Origin: an uncultured Bacteroidales bacterium
Lineage (GTDB): Bacteria; Bacteroidota; Bacteroidia; Bacteroidales; Muribaculaceae
Length of the DNA stretch: 64,000 nt
NCBI GenBank assembly: GCA_947072905.1
Contig: CAMTKF010000003.1
Coordinates: 1-64,000 of the forward strand
Direction: 5' to 3'
The notes beneath the pieces were generated by a model. That model saw nothing but the letters and a program-made list of their open reading frames with translations. It was not told where the DNA came from and made no database searches. Positions 7,843 to 16,533 of this stretch are shown here, in pieces; within the stretch, counting starts at the first letter, position 1, and each line of letters starts with the position of its first letter. A program made the position numbers and the translations under genes.

Positions 7843-9659
7843 AGTACTATTTTGGTATAATGGCCTTTACAGTCATCACCTGTTTCAATTGACCCTTCCA
7901 TTGCCATCACACGGTTATTGACAGATTTGAGTCCTATACCCACACCCGGATTCTTTTTGAAATCGCCGTCAGAATATACCGTTACGTACAGTCGGCCCGC
8001 GTCTTCCTTCATTTCAACAGATATGTCTGAGCCTGTAGAATACTTCACGGCATTGGCTACCAACTCCTGCACTATGCGGTAGATGTTGGCAGCCTTGACT
8101 GCTTCAGGCTCATTTGTGATGGAATAATCCAATTCTATATTCTTAGCCGAGCCTTTTCTGAATTGGCATATATAGGTATAAATCAATTCTCTGAGCGAAG
8201 AGCGCTCCATGCCAGGCGAGGCCAGGTCGTGGCTTATGCGCCGTACGTCCTCGCGCGAGCGGTCAAGATATTCGAGCATTTCCTGAATCTGCTCCTGATT
8301 ATGGGCCAGCCTTCCCAGCAGCTGCACGCCGAGCAGGTCGTTGCACACACCGTCGTGAAGCTCGCGCGATATACGCTGACGCTCCGTTTCAAGGCCCTCA
8401 ACATACTTACGTGCTGACTCAAGCTCAGCCTTACGCCTGAGGTTGCGGCGTATAAAAACTATGGCCATAACCAGCAGAATCACCAGCATCAGACCTGCTG
8501 CCAGAGCAAACTCCACCCGCTGCTTCTCTGCTTTCATACGCTCAATCTCAAGCTTGTGCTCCTGATTTCTGAATTTTGCATCCCATCCGGCAAATGAATC
8601 GGCCATTTTCTTATCATGAAATTCGCCCATATCCATATATGCGCTGTCGGCCATGGCGTATGCCTTGTCGTAAATACCAAGGGCGGCATACTGCCCGGCA
8701 AGCTTAGACATCAACTCCCGGCGCGGCATTGTTGACACTCCGCTTTCGTACGTCACCAGCAGATTATCCAGAGCAGCCCTATGGTCGCCTTTCCACGCAT
8801 AATATTCGGCCAGCACCTCATGGTAGTTTGCCACCTCGGGGGTTATACTGCCTATACTGTCGGCATATACCGACCCCAGTTCGGCCAGATAAGCGGCCGA
8901 ATCCTGATTTTCTTCTTGCACATATATGCTCAGCAGCCCGGGCAGCGGTTTCAGCATCAGCTGCGGAGCTGCGGCCTTGCGGGCTATTGCCATGGCAGCC
9001 TTGAAGTCTGACTTCGCTCCGTCAAAATCCTTCATAGCCTTCTTCACACCCGCCCTTGAGTGGAGCGACTGTACACGGTCAACATTATTATCGGGGTATC
9101 GTTCTGACGCCTGCACCGCCTTGTCGGCATATAGCAAGGCTTGTTTGTAGCTGTCTGTTTTGGTATACAAGCTGGCAATATTGGAATAAATCACAGGTTC
9201 CGGAGCATGATTGCCGGTAGTGGCACAGTACTGTATCGCACGGTCAAAATATACTATTGCCGAGTCATACATATCCTTGGCGTCATAAAGAGCTGCGATA
9301 TTCTGTGCCATCGAGGGCAATGGTGAAATCACCCCGCAGCGGTCGAGCATGCCTACCACAATCTTGAAATCAGACAATCCGCCGTCTACATCGCCGCGGT
9401 AATACTTGATTATACCGCGGGTATTGATCATCGAAGCCTTGTCTACGTTTTCTGTACCGTCGAGCAATGAAATGCCACGGTCCAGGTAATGCAAGGCCGA
9501 GTCTTGATCAGCATACAGATATGCCGTGCCCAACTCGTCACACACCTTAGCCTCGCCCTCCTTATCGCGGGCCAAGGCATAACAGCGCATCGACTCTCTC
9601 ATATTGCTGAAAAAATCAGAACTGCCCTGCGGGTATGAATGTGCCTGATAGCGAAGCAC
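7830..9659 (-). CDS. Two-component sensor histidine kinase, main part (frameshifted from its N-terminus)
   Basis: This 609-residue frame carries TPR-like repeats (about 1-350), a membrane helix (about 380-402; LMLVILLVMAIVFI), and a HisKA_3 dimerisation segment with the phospho-acceptor His in ERQRISRELHDG. A HATPase domain follows, with an N-box region at VQELVANAVKYS and a G-box at GVGIGLKSVNNR. Its first codon here is GTG, which is unlikely to be the true start: the preceding signal peptide and first TPR residues are encoded in another frame (9599-9910). Joined, the protein would be about 690 residues, periplasmic TPR sensor plus cytoplasmic kinase, partnering the NarL-type regulator downstream. 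The last residues (SNQ) are encoded within repeat copy B. Confidence 0.85.
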   Translation of the reverse strand: MLRYQAHSYPQGSSDFFSNMRESMRCYALARDKEGEAKVCDELGTAYLYADQDSALHYLDRGISLLDGTENVDKASMINTRGIIKYYRGDVDGGLSDFKIVVGMLDRCGVISPLPSMAQNIAALYDAKDMYDSAIVYFDRAIQYCATTGNHAPEPVIYSNIASLYTKTDSYKQALLYADKAVQASERYPDNNVDRVQSLHSRAGVKKAMKDFDGAKSDFKAAMAIARKAAAPQLMLKPLPGLLSIYVQEENQDSAAYLAELGSVYADSIGSITPEVANYHEVLAEYYAWKGDHRAALDNLLVTYESGVSTMPRRELMSKLAGQYAALGIYDKAYAMADSAYMDMGEFHDKKMADSFAGWDAKFRNQEHKLEIERMKAEKQRVEFALAAGLMLVILLVMAIVFIRRNLRRKAELESARKYVEGLETERQRISRELHDGVCNDLLGVQLLGRLAHNQEQIQEMLEYLDRSREDVRRISHDLASPGMERSSLRELIYTYICQFRKGSAKNIELDYSITNEPEAVKAANIYRIVQELVANAVKYSTGSDISVEMKEDAGRLYVTVYSDGDFKKNPGVGIGLKSVNNRVMAMEGSIETGDDCKGHYTKIVLSNQ

Positions 9660-9910
9660 GGCAGCTTACGGCCAACGTCCTTCGTCCCCTCTGACAGCTT
9701 CTGCAGCCGGCGCAATGAGTTGTCGTAAATGCTTCCGGTCTCGCCCTCGCCTATCATATAGTCAAGCACCTCGCTGTACGCGGCAAACGATTGTTCTTTC
9801 TCCGCCTTGCGATACAGACTGTCTGCAACCGACGAAACACCTCCGGCCCATACGACCGACGGCATACATAACACAATAATAAAATGTAAAATAAATGATA
9901 TACTCTTCAT
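9599..9910 (-). CDS. N-terminal fragment of the histidine kinase (signal peptide and first TPR)
   Basis: A 103-codon frame opens with a signal peptide (MKSISFILHFIIVLCMPSVVWA) and continues as helical sequence SLYRKAEKEQSFAAYSEVLDY and RRLQKLSEGTKDVGRKL. After about residue 84 it reads an unrelated tail. The sequence continues sensibly in the neighbouring frame from about 9659 (LRYQAHSYPQGSSDFF). A single-base loss near 9655-9665 best explains this. Either the kinase is a pseudogene in this strain or the assembly has a one-base error. I see no slippery heptamer that would suggest programmed frameshifting. Confidence 0.75.
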   Translation of the reverse strand: MKSISFILHFIIVLCMPSVVWAGGVSSVADSLYRKAEKEQSFAAYSEVLDYMIGEGETGSIYDNSLRRLQKLSEGTKDVGRKLPCFAIRHIHTRRAVLIFSAI

Positions 9911-10018
9911 TTCACAAATATATCTCTTTTTTTGAAAAGATACAAAATTGCTATGTGCAAATTTACATCATCCTGCCGGGCGATACAATAACGGAAAACC
10001 GTGATTTTTTCCGTAAGA

Positions 10019-10071
10019 AAACAAAACATCGGATTGCCCCTCACAGCGAGCGACAATCCGATGTTTTGTTT
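10019..10071 (-). terminator. Long perfect hairpin, terminator of the arabinose operon
   Basis: The 18-bp perfect stem (10019-10036 with 10054-10071) encloses a 17-nt loop, and the outer stem pairs supply AAACAAAA/TTTTGTTT. It starts 10 bp beyond the araB stop codon and can act for the minus-strand operon. The kinase gene lies further downstream on the same strand, so this hairpin separates the two transcription units. Confidence 0.75.
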
Positions 10072-10080
10072 CAGAGTGTA

Positions 10081-11679
10081 TCAATTCTTGAACTCTACTG
10101 CCGATTTCTCGATTTCAAGTCCCTTCTTATAATTTTCGAGATAGACATTGAAGCCTGCCACGTCCTCGGGGGTGGGAGCTATGCTTGTTCCGGTATTGCC
10201 GGCAAACACGCAATCTTCCAGATAGTCGTCGAGCTTACGGCCCTCGGTGTTGTTCACCAGATATGAAGCCAGCAGAGCCATACCCCAAGCACCGCCCTCG
10301 CCGGCGGTATCCATCACAGATATGGGCGAGTTGAGGGCTGCGGCAAGCACGCGCTGACCCACGCCGGGAGTCTTGAACAGACCTCCGTGGCCGGTGATGC
10401 GGTCTACCTTCACCTTCTCGTCGTTGAACAGAATGTCATTTCCTATCTTCAGCACCGCTACAGATGCGTAGAGGTTGGCGCGCATGAAGTTGGCAAGGTT
10501 AAACTTGTCGGTGGCCGAGCGTACAAACAGAGGACGACCCTCGGCAAGACCGGTCACGGGTTCACCCGAGAAGTAGTTGTATGACAGCAGGCCGCCGCAG
10601 TCAGGATCGCCGTTGAGCGCGTTGTTGTAGAGCTTGCCGAATACCTCGTTCATGTCTACGGGCACACCCAGCAGTTGCTGATATTCCTTGAACAGTCCCA
10701 CCCATGCGTTGAGGTCGGAGGTGCAGTTGTTGCAATGCACCATGGCCACGAGCGAGCCGTCGGGGGTAGTCACCATATCGATCATCTCGTAGGGACGTGT
10801 GAGGTCTTTTTCGAGAACGATCATAGAGAACGAAGATGTACCGGCCGATACATTACCGGTGCGCTGCTTCACGGCATTGGTTGCCACCATACCGGTGCCT
10901 GCGTCGCCTTCGGGCGGACAGAAGGGGATACCGGCCTTGAGATGACCCGAGGGGTCGAGCAGCTTGGCACCCTGCTCGGTGAGCACACCGGCCTGCTGAC
11001 CGGCAAGAAGCACCTTGGGCAGGATGTCGTTGAGCTTCCACTTATAGCCGCGCTGGGCCACCAGGGCATCGAAGATTTCGATCATGCCCGACGAGTAGTT
11101 TTTGGTAGCGGGGTCTATGGGCAGCATACCCGAGGCATCGCCTATGCCAAGCACCTTCTCGCCTGTGAGCTGCCAGTGTATGTAGCCCGCCAGAGTGGTG
11201 AAGAAGTCAACCACCTTAACGTGCGGTTCCTCGTTGAGGATAGCCTGATACAGGTGCGATATGCTCCAGCGCAGGGGTATGTTGTAAACGAACAGCTGCG
11301 ACAGCTCGGCTGCAGCACGGGCTGTATTGGTATTGCGCCATGTGCGGAAGGGCACCAGCAGGTTGCCGTTGGCGTCGAAGGGCATGTAGCCGTGCATCAT
11401 GGCGCTGACGCCGATTGATGCCAGCGACTCTATCTCGACGCCGTACTTGGCCATAACATCCTTGCGCAGGTCGGCATAGCAGTCCTGGAAGCCGTTCCAG
11501 ATGGCACTGAGGCTGTAGGTCCACAGACCGTCCACAAGCTGGTTTTCCCATTCGTGCGAGCCTTGTGCTATGGGGCGGTTCTCTTCATCAATGAGGACTG
11601 CCTTGATGCGGGTAGAGCCAAACTCTATGCCGAGGTTGGCCTTACCCTGCTCTATTGTTGTTTTAGGATCGAGAGCCAT
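10081..11679 (-). CDS. araB: FGGY-family carbohydrate kinase, probable ribulokinase
   Basis: 532 residues of the FGGY kinase fold. The N-terminal phosphate-binding segment is [19 protein letters not shown] and the second domain contains [13 protein letters not shown] and [10 protein letters not shown]. In Bacteroides the kinase of the L-arabinose operon is of this type rather than a close relative of E. coli AraB. Position as last gene after araA and araD, 6 bp from araA, supports phosphorylation of L-ribulose to L-ribulose-5-phosphate. Sequence alone cannot exclude xylulokinase-type specificity; context decides. Confidence 0.85.
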   Translation of the reverse strand: MALDPKTTIEQGKANLGIEFGSTRIKAVLIDEENRPIAQGSHEWENQLVDGLWTYSLSAIWNGFQDCYADLRKDVMAKYGVEIESLASIGVSAMMHGYMPFDANGNLLVPFRTWRNTNTARAAAELSQLFVYNIPLRWSISHLYQAILNEEPHVKVVDFFTTLAGYIHWQLTGEKVLGIGDASGMLPIDPATKNYSSGMIEIFDALVAQRGYKWKLNDILPKVLLAGQQAGVLTEQGAKLLDPSGHLKAGIPFCPPEGDAGTGMVATNAVKQRTGNVSAGTSSFSMIVLEKDLTRPYEMIDMVTTPDGSLVAMVHCNNCTSDLNAWVGLFKEYQQLLGVPVDMNEVFGKLYNNALNGDPDCGGLLSYNYFSGEPVTGLAEGRPLFVRSATDKFNLANFMRANLYASVAVLKIGNDILFNDEKVKVDRITGHGGLFKTPGVGQRVLAAALNSPISVMDTAGEGGAWGMALLASYLVNNTEGRKLDDYLEDCVFAGNTGTSIAPTPEDVAGFNVYLENYKKGLEIEKSAVEFKN

Positions 11680-11685
11680 GACGAA

Positions 11686-13209
11686 TTATTTATTCAGCAT
11701 GTAATAAACATCGTTGTAGCGAAGCTCTTTCTTGAACTCGGGGATGGTGGTGTTCTTGTTGATGTGCACCATTTCGATACCGGCCATTTCGGCATAGTCA
11801 GCCCAGTAGTCAGCTGTGACGTTGTATGCGAAGCAGCTGTGGTGTGTACCGCCGGCAAGAATCCATGCGCCTGCGCCCACTTCGAAGTCGGGCATGGGAA
11901 TCCACAGAGCCGAAGCAACGGGCAGTTTGGGCAGGGGCTTGCTCTTGATACATTCCACGTCGTTTACGATCATGCGGAAGCGGTTGCCAAGGTCGATAAC
12001 TGTGGCTGTGCAGCCTGCACCGGGCTTTGAGGTGAAGACCAGACGGGCGGTCTGAGCCTTGCGGATACCGATGCCGAGGAAGTGAACTTCAAGACGGGGC
12101 TTCTGTTCGGCGATCAGGGGGCATACCTCAAGCATGTGAGCCTGGAGGATGGCGCTCTGTGAGCCGTCGAAGTTAAGGGTATAGTCTTCGAGGAACGAGC
12201 AGCCGCCCATGCCCTGATTCATAACCCACAGTGTGCGGTAGAGAGCCGCGCTCTTCCAGTCGCCTTCGGCACCAAAACCATAACCCTCGGCCATAAGGCG
12301 CTGAGAGGCAAGGCCGGGAATCTGATCGAAACCTACAAAGTCCTTGGCGTTGATATCGTCGGTACCAAGGTCGTCGAAGTTGGTTGTGAAAGCCTTGGCA
12401 CCCTTGTCTTCAAGGCAAGCGCGGATGGCGAGTTCGGCAGCGGCGGCATTCCATACCGACTTGTAGCCCTCGGTAGCGGGATCTTCGAGTTCGGCAGCGT
12501 GATCGTAGAGGGTGAAGTATTCCTTCACGAGTTTTTCGATGTCTTCGGCCTTCACCTTCTTGTAGTACTCCATCAGTTCGCTCACGGGGCAGTAGTCCAC
12601 GTGATAGCCGAGCTGCATTTCTGCGGCCACCTTGTCGCCGTCGGTAACGGCCACATTGTTCATCTGGTCGCCGAAACGTATCACGAGCATGTCCTGAGCA
12701 TCGGCCCATGCAGCGGCCACGCGGCTCCACACGGCAATCTTCTCAAGGGTTGATTTGTCTTTCCAGTAGCCTACAACCACCTTGCGGCGTACGTTGAGGC
12801 GAGTGCAGATATGGCCGAATTCGCGGTCGCCGTGAGCGCTCTGGTTGAGGTTCATGAAGTCCATGTCCATGGTGTCCCATGGAATTTCGGCGTTGTACTG
12901 TGTGTGGAGGTGCAGCAGGGGTTTGCGGAGCTGCTGCAGGCCGTGAATCCACATCTTGGCGGGCGAGAAGGTGTGCATCCAGGTGATGATACCTATGCAA
13001 GCTTTGCAGGCGTTGGCTTCGAGCATCACTTTCTCGATGTCCTTTGAAGACATCACGGTGCCTTTGTACATCACCTTCACGGGAAGAACGCCGGCGGCAT
13101 TGATGCCTTCGACCATTTCCTTAGAGTGAGATTCAACGATGCGTACGGGTTCTTCACCATATAACATTTGTGCTCCGGTTACCCACCAGATTTCGAGATT
13201 TTCAAACAT
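11686..13209 (-). CDS. araA: L-arabinose isomerase
   Basis: 507 residues, the usual length for AraA. Recognisable segments are LEIWWVTGAQMLYGEE, IGIITWMHTFSPAKMWI, LLHLHTQYNAEIPW, MDFMNLNQSAHGDREFG, MAEGYGFGAEGDWK and the metal-binding His in ILAGGTHHSCF. It converts L-arabinose to L-ribulose in the cytoplasm, using a divalent metal. It lies between araD (40 bp upstream) and the FGGY kinase (6 bp downstream). Confidence 0.97.
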   Translation of the reverse strand: MFENLEIWWVTGAQMLYGEEPVRIVESHSKEMVEGINAAGVLPVKVMYKGTVMSSKDIEKVMLEANACKACIGIITWMHTFSPAKMWIHGLQQLRKPLLHLHTQYNAEIPWDTMDMDFMNLNQSAHGDREFGHICTRLNVRRKVVVGYWKDKSTLEKIAVWSRVAAAWADAQDMLVIRFGDQMNNVAVTDGDKVAAEMQLGYHVDYCPVSELMEYYKKVKAEDIEKLVKEYFTLYDHAAELEDPATEGYKSVWNAAAAELAIRACLEDKGAKAFTTNFDDLGTDDINAKDFVGFDQIPGLASQRLMAEGYGFGAEGDWKSAALYRTLWVMNQGMGGCSFLEDYTLNFDGSQSAILQAHMLEVCPLIAEQKPRLEVHFLGIGIRKAQTARLVFTSKPGAGCTATVIDLGNRFRMIVNDVECIKSKPLPKLPVASALWIPMPDFEVGAGAWILAGGTHHSCFAYNVTADYWADYAEMAGIEMVHINKNTTIPEFKKELRYNDVYYMLNK

Positions 13210-13249
13210 GATTTATAATTTTTATGAGATTTATGATTTCGATAGTTGT

Positions 13250-13948
13250 TTATGATTTTTTCTGGCCATAGTAAGCGTTGGGGCCGTGCTTGCGGTTGAA
13301 GTGCTTCTCAACCAGCAGAGGATTCATGGTGAGGTGCGGATTCACGCTGTAGGCCACGAATGCCATCTTGGCCACCTGCTCCATCACCACTGCATTGTGT
13401 ACGGCGTCGTGCGGATCCTTGCCCCAGGCAAAGGGACCGTGGTTCTTGACGAGCACACCGGGGGTGTGGATGGCGTTGATATTGTCTTCCTTGAAACGTG
13501 CCACTATCACGTTGCCGGTTTCGAGTTCGTACTGGCCGCCAACTTCGTCGGCGGTCATGTCGGCTGTGCAGGGTATGTTGTTATGGAAGTAGTCGGCATG
13601 GGTTGTACCGATGTTGGGGAGGTCGATACCGGCTTGTGCCCAGGCGGTGGCGTAGGTTGAATGAGTGTGAACCACACCGCCTATTTCGGGGAAAGCCTTG
13701 TACAGCACCAGATGGGTGGGAGTGTCTGACGACGGACGCAGATTGCCTTCGACAACATTTCCGTCGAGGTCTACCACCACCATATCGTTTACGGTCATGG
13801 TGTCGTAGTCAACACCGCTGGGCTTTATCACCACCAGGTTATGTTCGCGGTCTATACCCGAGACATTGCCCCATGTGAAAATCACCAGACCGTGCTTCAC
13901 AAGGTCGAGATTGGCTCGGAATACCTTTTCTTTGAGTTCTTCTAACAT
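13250..13948 (-). CDS. araD: L-ribulose-5-phosphate 4-epimerase
   Basis: 232 residues of the class II aldolase/epimerase family. The active-site region shows [29 protein letters not shown] and the zinc-binding [24 protein letters not shown], with the third zinc ligand, lies further on. It converts L-ribulose-5-P to D-xylulose-5-P, feeding the pentose phosphate pathway. It follows araR by 14 bp and precedes araA. Confidence 0.96.
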   Translation of the reverse strand: MLEELKEKVFRANLDLVKHGLVIFTWGNVSGIDREHNLVVIKPSGVDYDTMTVNDMVVVDLDGNVVEGNLRPSSDTPTHLVLYKAFPEIGGVVHTHSTYATAWAQAGIDLPNIGTTHADYFHNNIPCTADMTADEVGGQYELETGNVIVARFKEDNINAIHTPGVLVKNHGPFAWGKDPHDAVHNAVVMEQVAKMAFVAYSVNPHLTMNPLLVEKHFNRKHGPNAYYGQKKS

Positions 13949-13962
13949 ATATAAATTCTGAT

Positions 13963-14643
13963 TTATATTCTGAATTTTTTATAGCTTTCGTGGTAAATCT
14001 TATCGTTGAATTTATACAAGGCGGCACCACGTTTTGAACCGGACTTGTCGATTTGATCGGTTTTTTCTATACAATCCATCTCGGCCACCCGCTTGCGGAA
14101 ATTGCGTTTGTCGAGGCTTTCGCCGAGTATGGTTTCGTACAGATTCTGCAGCTGGCTCAGGGTGAAGAGCTTGGGCATGAGATTGAAGCCTATAGGCTCG
14201 CGGGTTACTTTGCGCCGCAGCCTTTCCAGTGCCAGTGCCACCATTTCCTTGTGGTCAAACAGCAGCTCGGGAAGGTCTTTCAAGGGCACCCACCCTGCAT
14301 TGTGTTCGGCAAGACGCAAGGGATCGTATTCGTTGAATCCCACCAGGGCATAATATGCCACAGATATCACACGTTCGCCGGGGTCGCGGCCCGGATCGCC
14401 AAAGGCTCCGACTTGCTCCATGTATACATCGCTCAGGCCCGTGAGGTCCTCGAGCACGTGCTTGGCTGCATCATCCAGGCTTTCGTCTTCCTCTACAAAT
14501 CCGCCCATCAGCGACAATTGCCCCTTGCCGGGGTCGAAGCGGCGCTCGATAAGAAGGACGCTGAGTTCACCTTCGATAAGCCCGAAGATGATGCAGTCAA
14601 CACCTACATACAGTTTTGAATGATTCTGATAGAATTCAGTCAT
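13963..14643 (-). CDS. araR: NUDIX-type transcriptional regulator of arabinose genes (AraR)
   Basis: 226 residues. An N-terminal NUDIX-like domain (about 1-140) precedes a C-terminal winged helix (about 150-226; [31 protein letters not shown]). The Nudix box is degenerate: [28 protein letters not shown], where the catalytic RE and EE positions are lost (written here with key residues only: H and V replace R and E). That fits a sugar sensor rather than a hydrolase. Bacteroides thetaiotaomicron AraR is a known NUDIX-family arabinose regulator in the same gene neighbourhood. Here repeat copy C is wedged between its start codon and the symporter stop, so its expression relative to the operon may be altered. 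Confidence 0.9.
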   Translation of the reverse strand: MTEFYQNHSKLYVGVDCIIFGLIEGELSVLLIERRFDPGKGQLSLMGGFVEEDESLDDAAKHVLEDLTGLSDVYMEQVGAFGDPGRDPGERVISVAYYALVGFNEYDPLRLAEHNAGWVPLKDLPELLFDHKEMVALALERLRRKVTREPIGFNLMPKLFTLSQLQNLYETILGESLDKRNFRKRVAEMDCIEKTDQIDKSGSKRGAALYKFNDKIYHESYKKFRI

Positions 14644-14646
14644 GTC

Positions 14647-14810
14647 AAGTAAGCTGTAGAAAATAGTTTATATTATATGCGCCGTCTTATGGACAGCAGA
14701 TTCAATACGATGAAGAGGGAGCGTAGCCGTAGCTACGTGACCGATGAGGAGGGTTGAAGATGCGTTCATAAGGCAAGCAGATGATATAAAATATTTTTCA
14801 TTGATTACTT
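14647..14810. repeat. Fold-back intergenic repeat, copy C (164 bp)
   Basis: Same orientation, length and internal 33-bp module as copy B. The left end is AAGTAAGCTGTAGAAAATAG, and the right end TTTTTCATTGATTACTT. It fills the space between the symporter stop (14814-14816) and the araR start (14643), leaving 3 bp on each side. No coding frame of note. Confidence 0.88.
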
Positions 14811-14813
14811 AAA

Positions 14814-16496
14814 TTACCAGAAATACCAGTAGAACGCAGCTGTGATACAGAGAATGATTACAGAGTGGATAACATCCCAGTGGTTCCAGCTCGCACGGGT
14901 TTCGGCGCGCTGCTCGGGAGTTGAGGTACCGAATACCAGACCGCGTATCTTGTCTTCCGAGGGAGCCTTGGTGCAGAGCGATACCACTACACCTACCACC
15001 AGGCAGAATACCAGCATCCATCCGCAGAAGAAGAGCCAGTTGCTGTCGAAGAACACTTCGCGGAAAAGGCTCGGCTCGCTTGTGGCTTCAGCACCGGTAT
15101 AGTAAATCTTGGCGCCCAGACGGGTCAGACCCACGATAAGGCCGGAAAGAAGTGCCCACATACCGCCAAGGGCCGAAGCACGCTTCCACAGAATACCGAT
15201 AAGGAAGGCGGCGGCGATACCGGGAGCGAGTACCGACTGCACATCCTGCAGATAGAGATACAGAACGTCGCCAATCGAACGCATCACGGGAATCCAGAGA
15301 ATACCGAGGATAACGATTACCACAGTGGCTGCCTGACCGATTTTCACAAGTTTCTTGGGATCGGTCTTGGGTTTGAAGCGCTGATAGAAGTCAATGGTGA
15401 ACAGAGCGGCTGATGAGTTGAAGAGTGAGGCCAGCGAGCTCATGAGAGCTGCAAGAATACCGCATACAATCAGACCCTTGACACCGGCAGGAAGCAGTTT
15501 GGCCACCAGAGTGGGGAAGGCTGCGTCGCTGTTGGGATTGCCGTTGGGAAGCATGGGCAGGAAGTCGCCAACGTTCTGATGAAGGGCAAAGGCAATCATA
15601 CCGGGGATAAGGAAGAGGAACACGGGGAGTAGCTTCAGATAGGCGCCGAAGATGGTACCGCGGCGGGCTTCGCGTTCGTTCTTACCCGAAAGCACGCGCT
15701 GCACGATGAACTGGTCGGTACACCAGTACCAGAAACCGATTACAGCCGAACCGATAAGGGCGCCGAGCCAGGGATACTGGGCATCGCGGTTGTCGCGTAT
15801 GAGGTTGGTCATGGTGTCGCCGTATTCGTTTACTTCAACCGATGAGCATATACGCATCATTTCGTCCCAGCCGCCGAGTTCCTTGAGACCGAGCACAAGG
15901 ATGATGAGCGAGCCAAGGAGCAGGATGGGAGTCTGGAGCACCGATGTGTAGAGCACCGATTTCATACCGCCGAAGATGGTGTAGAGGGCAGTGATGAGCA
16001 CAAGGCCTACAGCCGCAATCCAGAAGAAGTCTATACCCCACAGGGTGTCGATACCGAATACCTGCTGGAACACAAGGCCGCCGGCATATACGGTTACGGC
16101 CACCTTGGTGAGCACGTAGCTGATGAGCGAGATTGTAGCCAGAATGGTACGCGACTGAGGATTGAATCGTTTTTCAAGGAACTCAGGCATGGTGTAGACC
16201 ATAGAGCGGGTATAGAAAGGTACGAATACCCAACCGAGGATAAGAATCATCCAGCCCTGGATTTCCCAGTGGGCCATCGCCATACCCGACGATGCACCCG
16301 AACCGGCCAGGCCGATAAGGTGTTCAGAACCGATATTTGATGCGAAAATCGACGCACCGATTGCAATCCAGGTAGCGTCTTTACCTCCGAGGAAGTAGTC
16401 GGCGGCATTGTTTTGCTTCTGACGCATCACCCACACGATGATGCCTATGAGCATCAGGAAGAATATGCCTATGACAATCCAGTCTAATAGAGCCAT
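14814..16496 (-). CDS. Sodium:solute symporter (SSS family), probable arabinose transporter
   Basis: 560 residues with about 13-14 membrane helices. SSS-family signatures include NAADYFLGGKDATW near the start, ASNIGSEHLIGLAGSGA, and PEFLEKRFNPQSRT. The C-terminal region contains LAPGIAAAFLIGILWKRAS. The family couples sugar uptake to Na+ across the inner membrane. Position between galM and the araRDAB genes points to L-arabinose as substrate. It lies 37 bp downstream of galM. Its stop codon is 3 bp from repeat copy C. Confidence 0.92.
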   Translation of the reverse strand: MALLDWIVIGIFFLMLIGIIVWVMRQKQNNAADYFLGGKDATWIAIGASIFASNIGSEHLIGLAGSGASSGMAMAHWEIQGWMILILGWVFVPFYTRSMVYTMPEFLEKRFNPQSRTILATISLISYVLTKVAVTVYAGGLVFQQVFGIDTLWGIDFFWIAAVGLVLITALYTIFGGMKSVLYTSVLQTPILLLGSLIILVLGLKELGGWDEMMRICSSVEVNEYGDTMTNLIRDNRDAQYPWLGALIGSAVIGFWYWCTDQFIVQRVLSGKNEREARRGTIFGAYLKLLPVFLFLIPGMIAFALHQNVGDFLPMLPNGNPNSDAAFPTLVAKLLPAGVKGLIVCGILAALMSSLASLFNSSAALFTIDFYQRFKPKTDPKKLVKIGQAATVVIVILGILWIPVMRSIGDVLYLYLQDVQSVLAPGIAAAFLIGILWKRASALGGMWALLSGLIVGLTRLGAKIYYTGAEATSEPSLFREVFFDSNWLFFCGWMLVFCLVVGVVVSLCTKAPSEDKIRGLVFGTSTPEQRAETRASWNHWDVIHSVIILCITAAFYWYFW

Positions 16497-16533
16497 GGTA
16501 GTGATAATGTATAAGGTTTATATGTATTAAGGA

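Noticed and set aside
4784..14810. CRISPR array
   Set aside because: The three similar copies are thousands of bases apart, contain inverted arms, and have no spacer periodicity.
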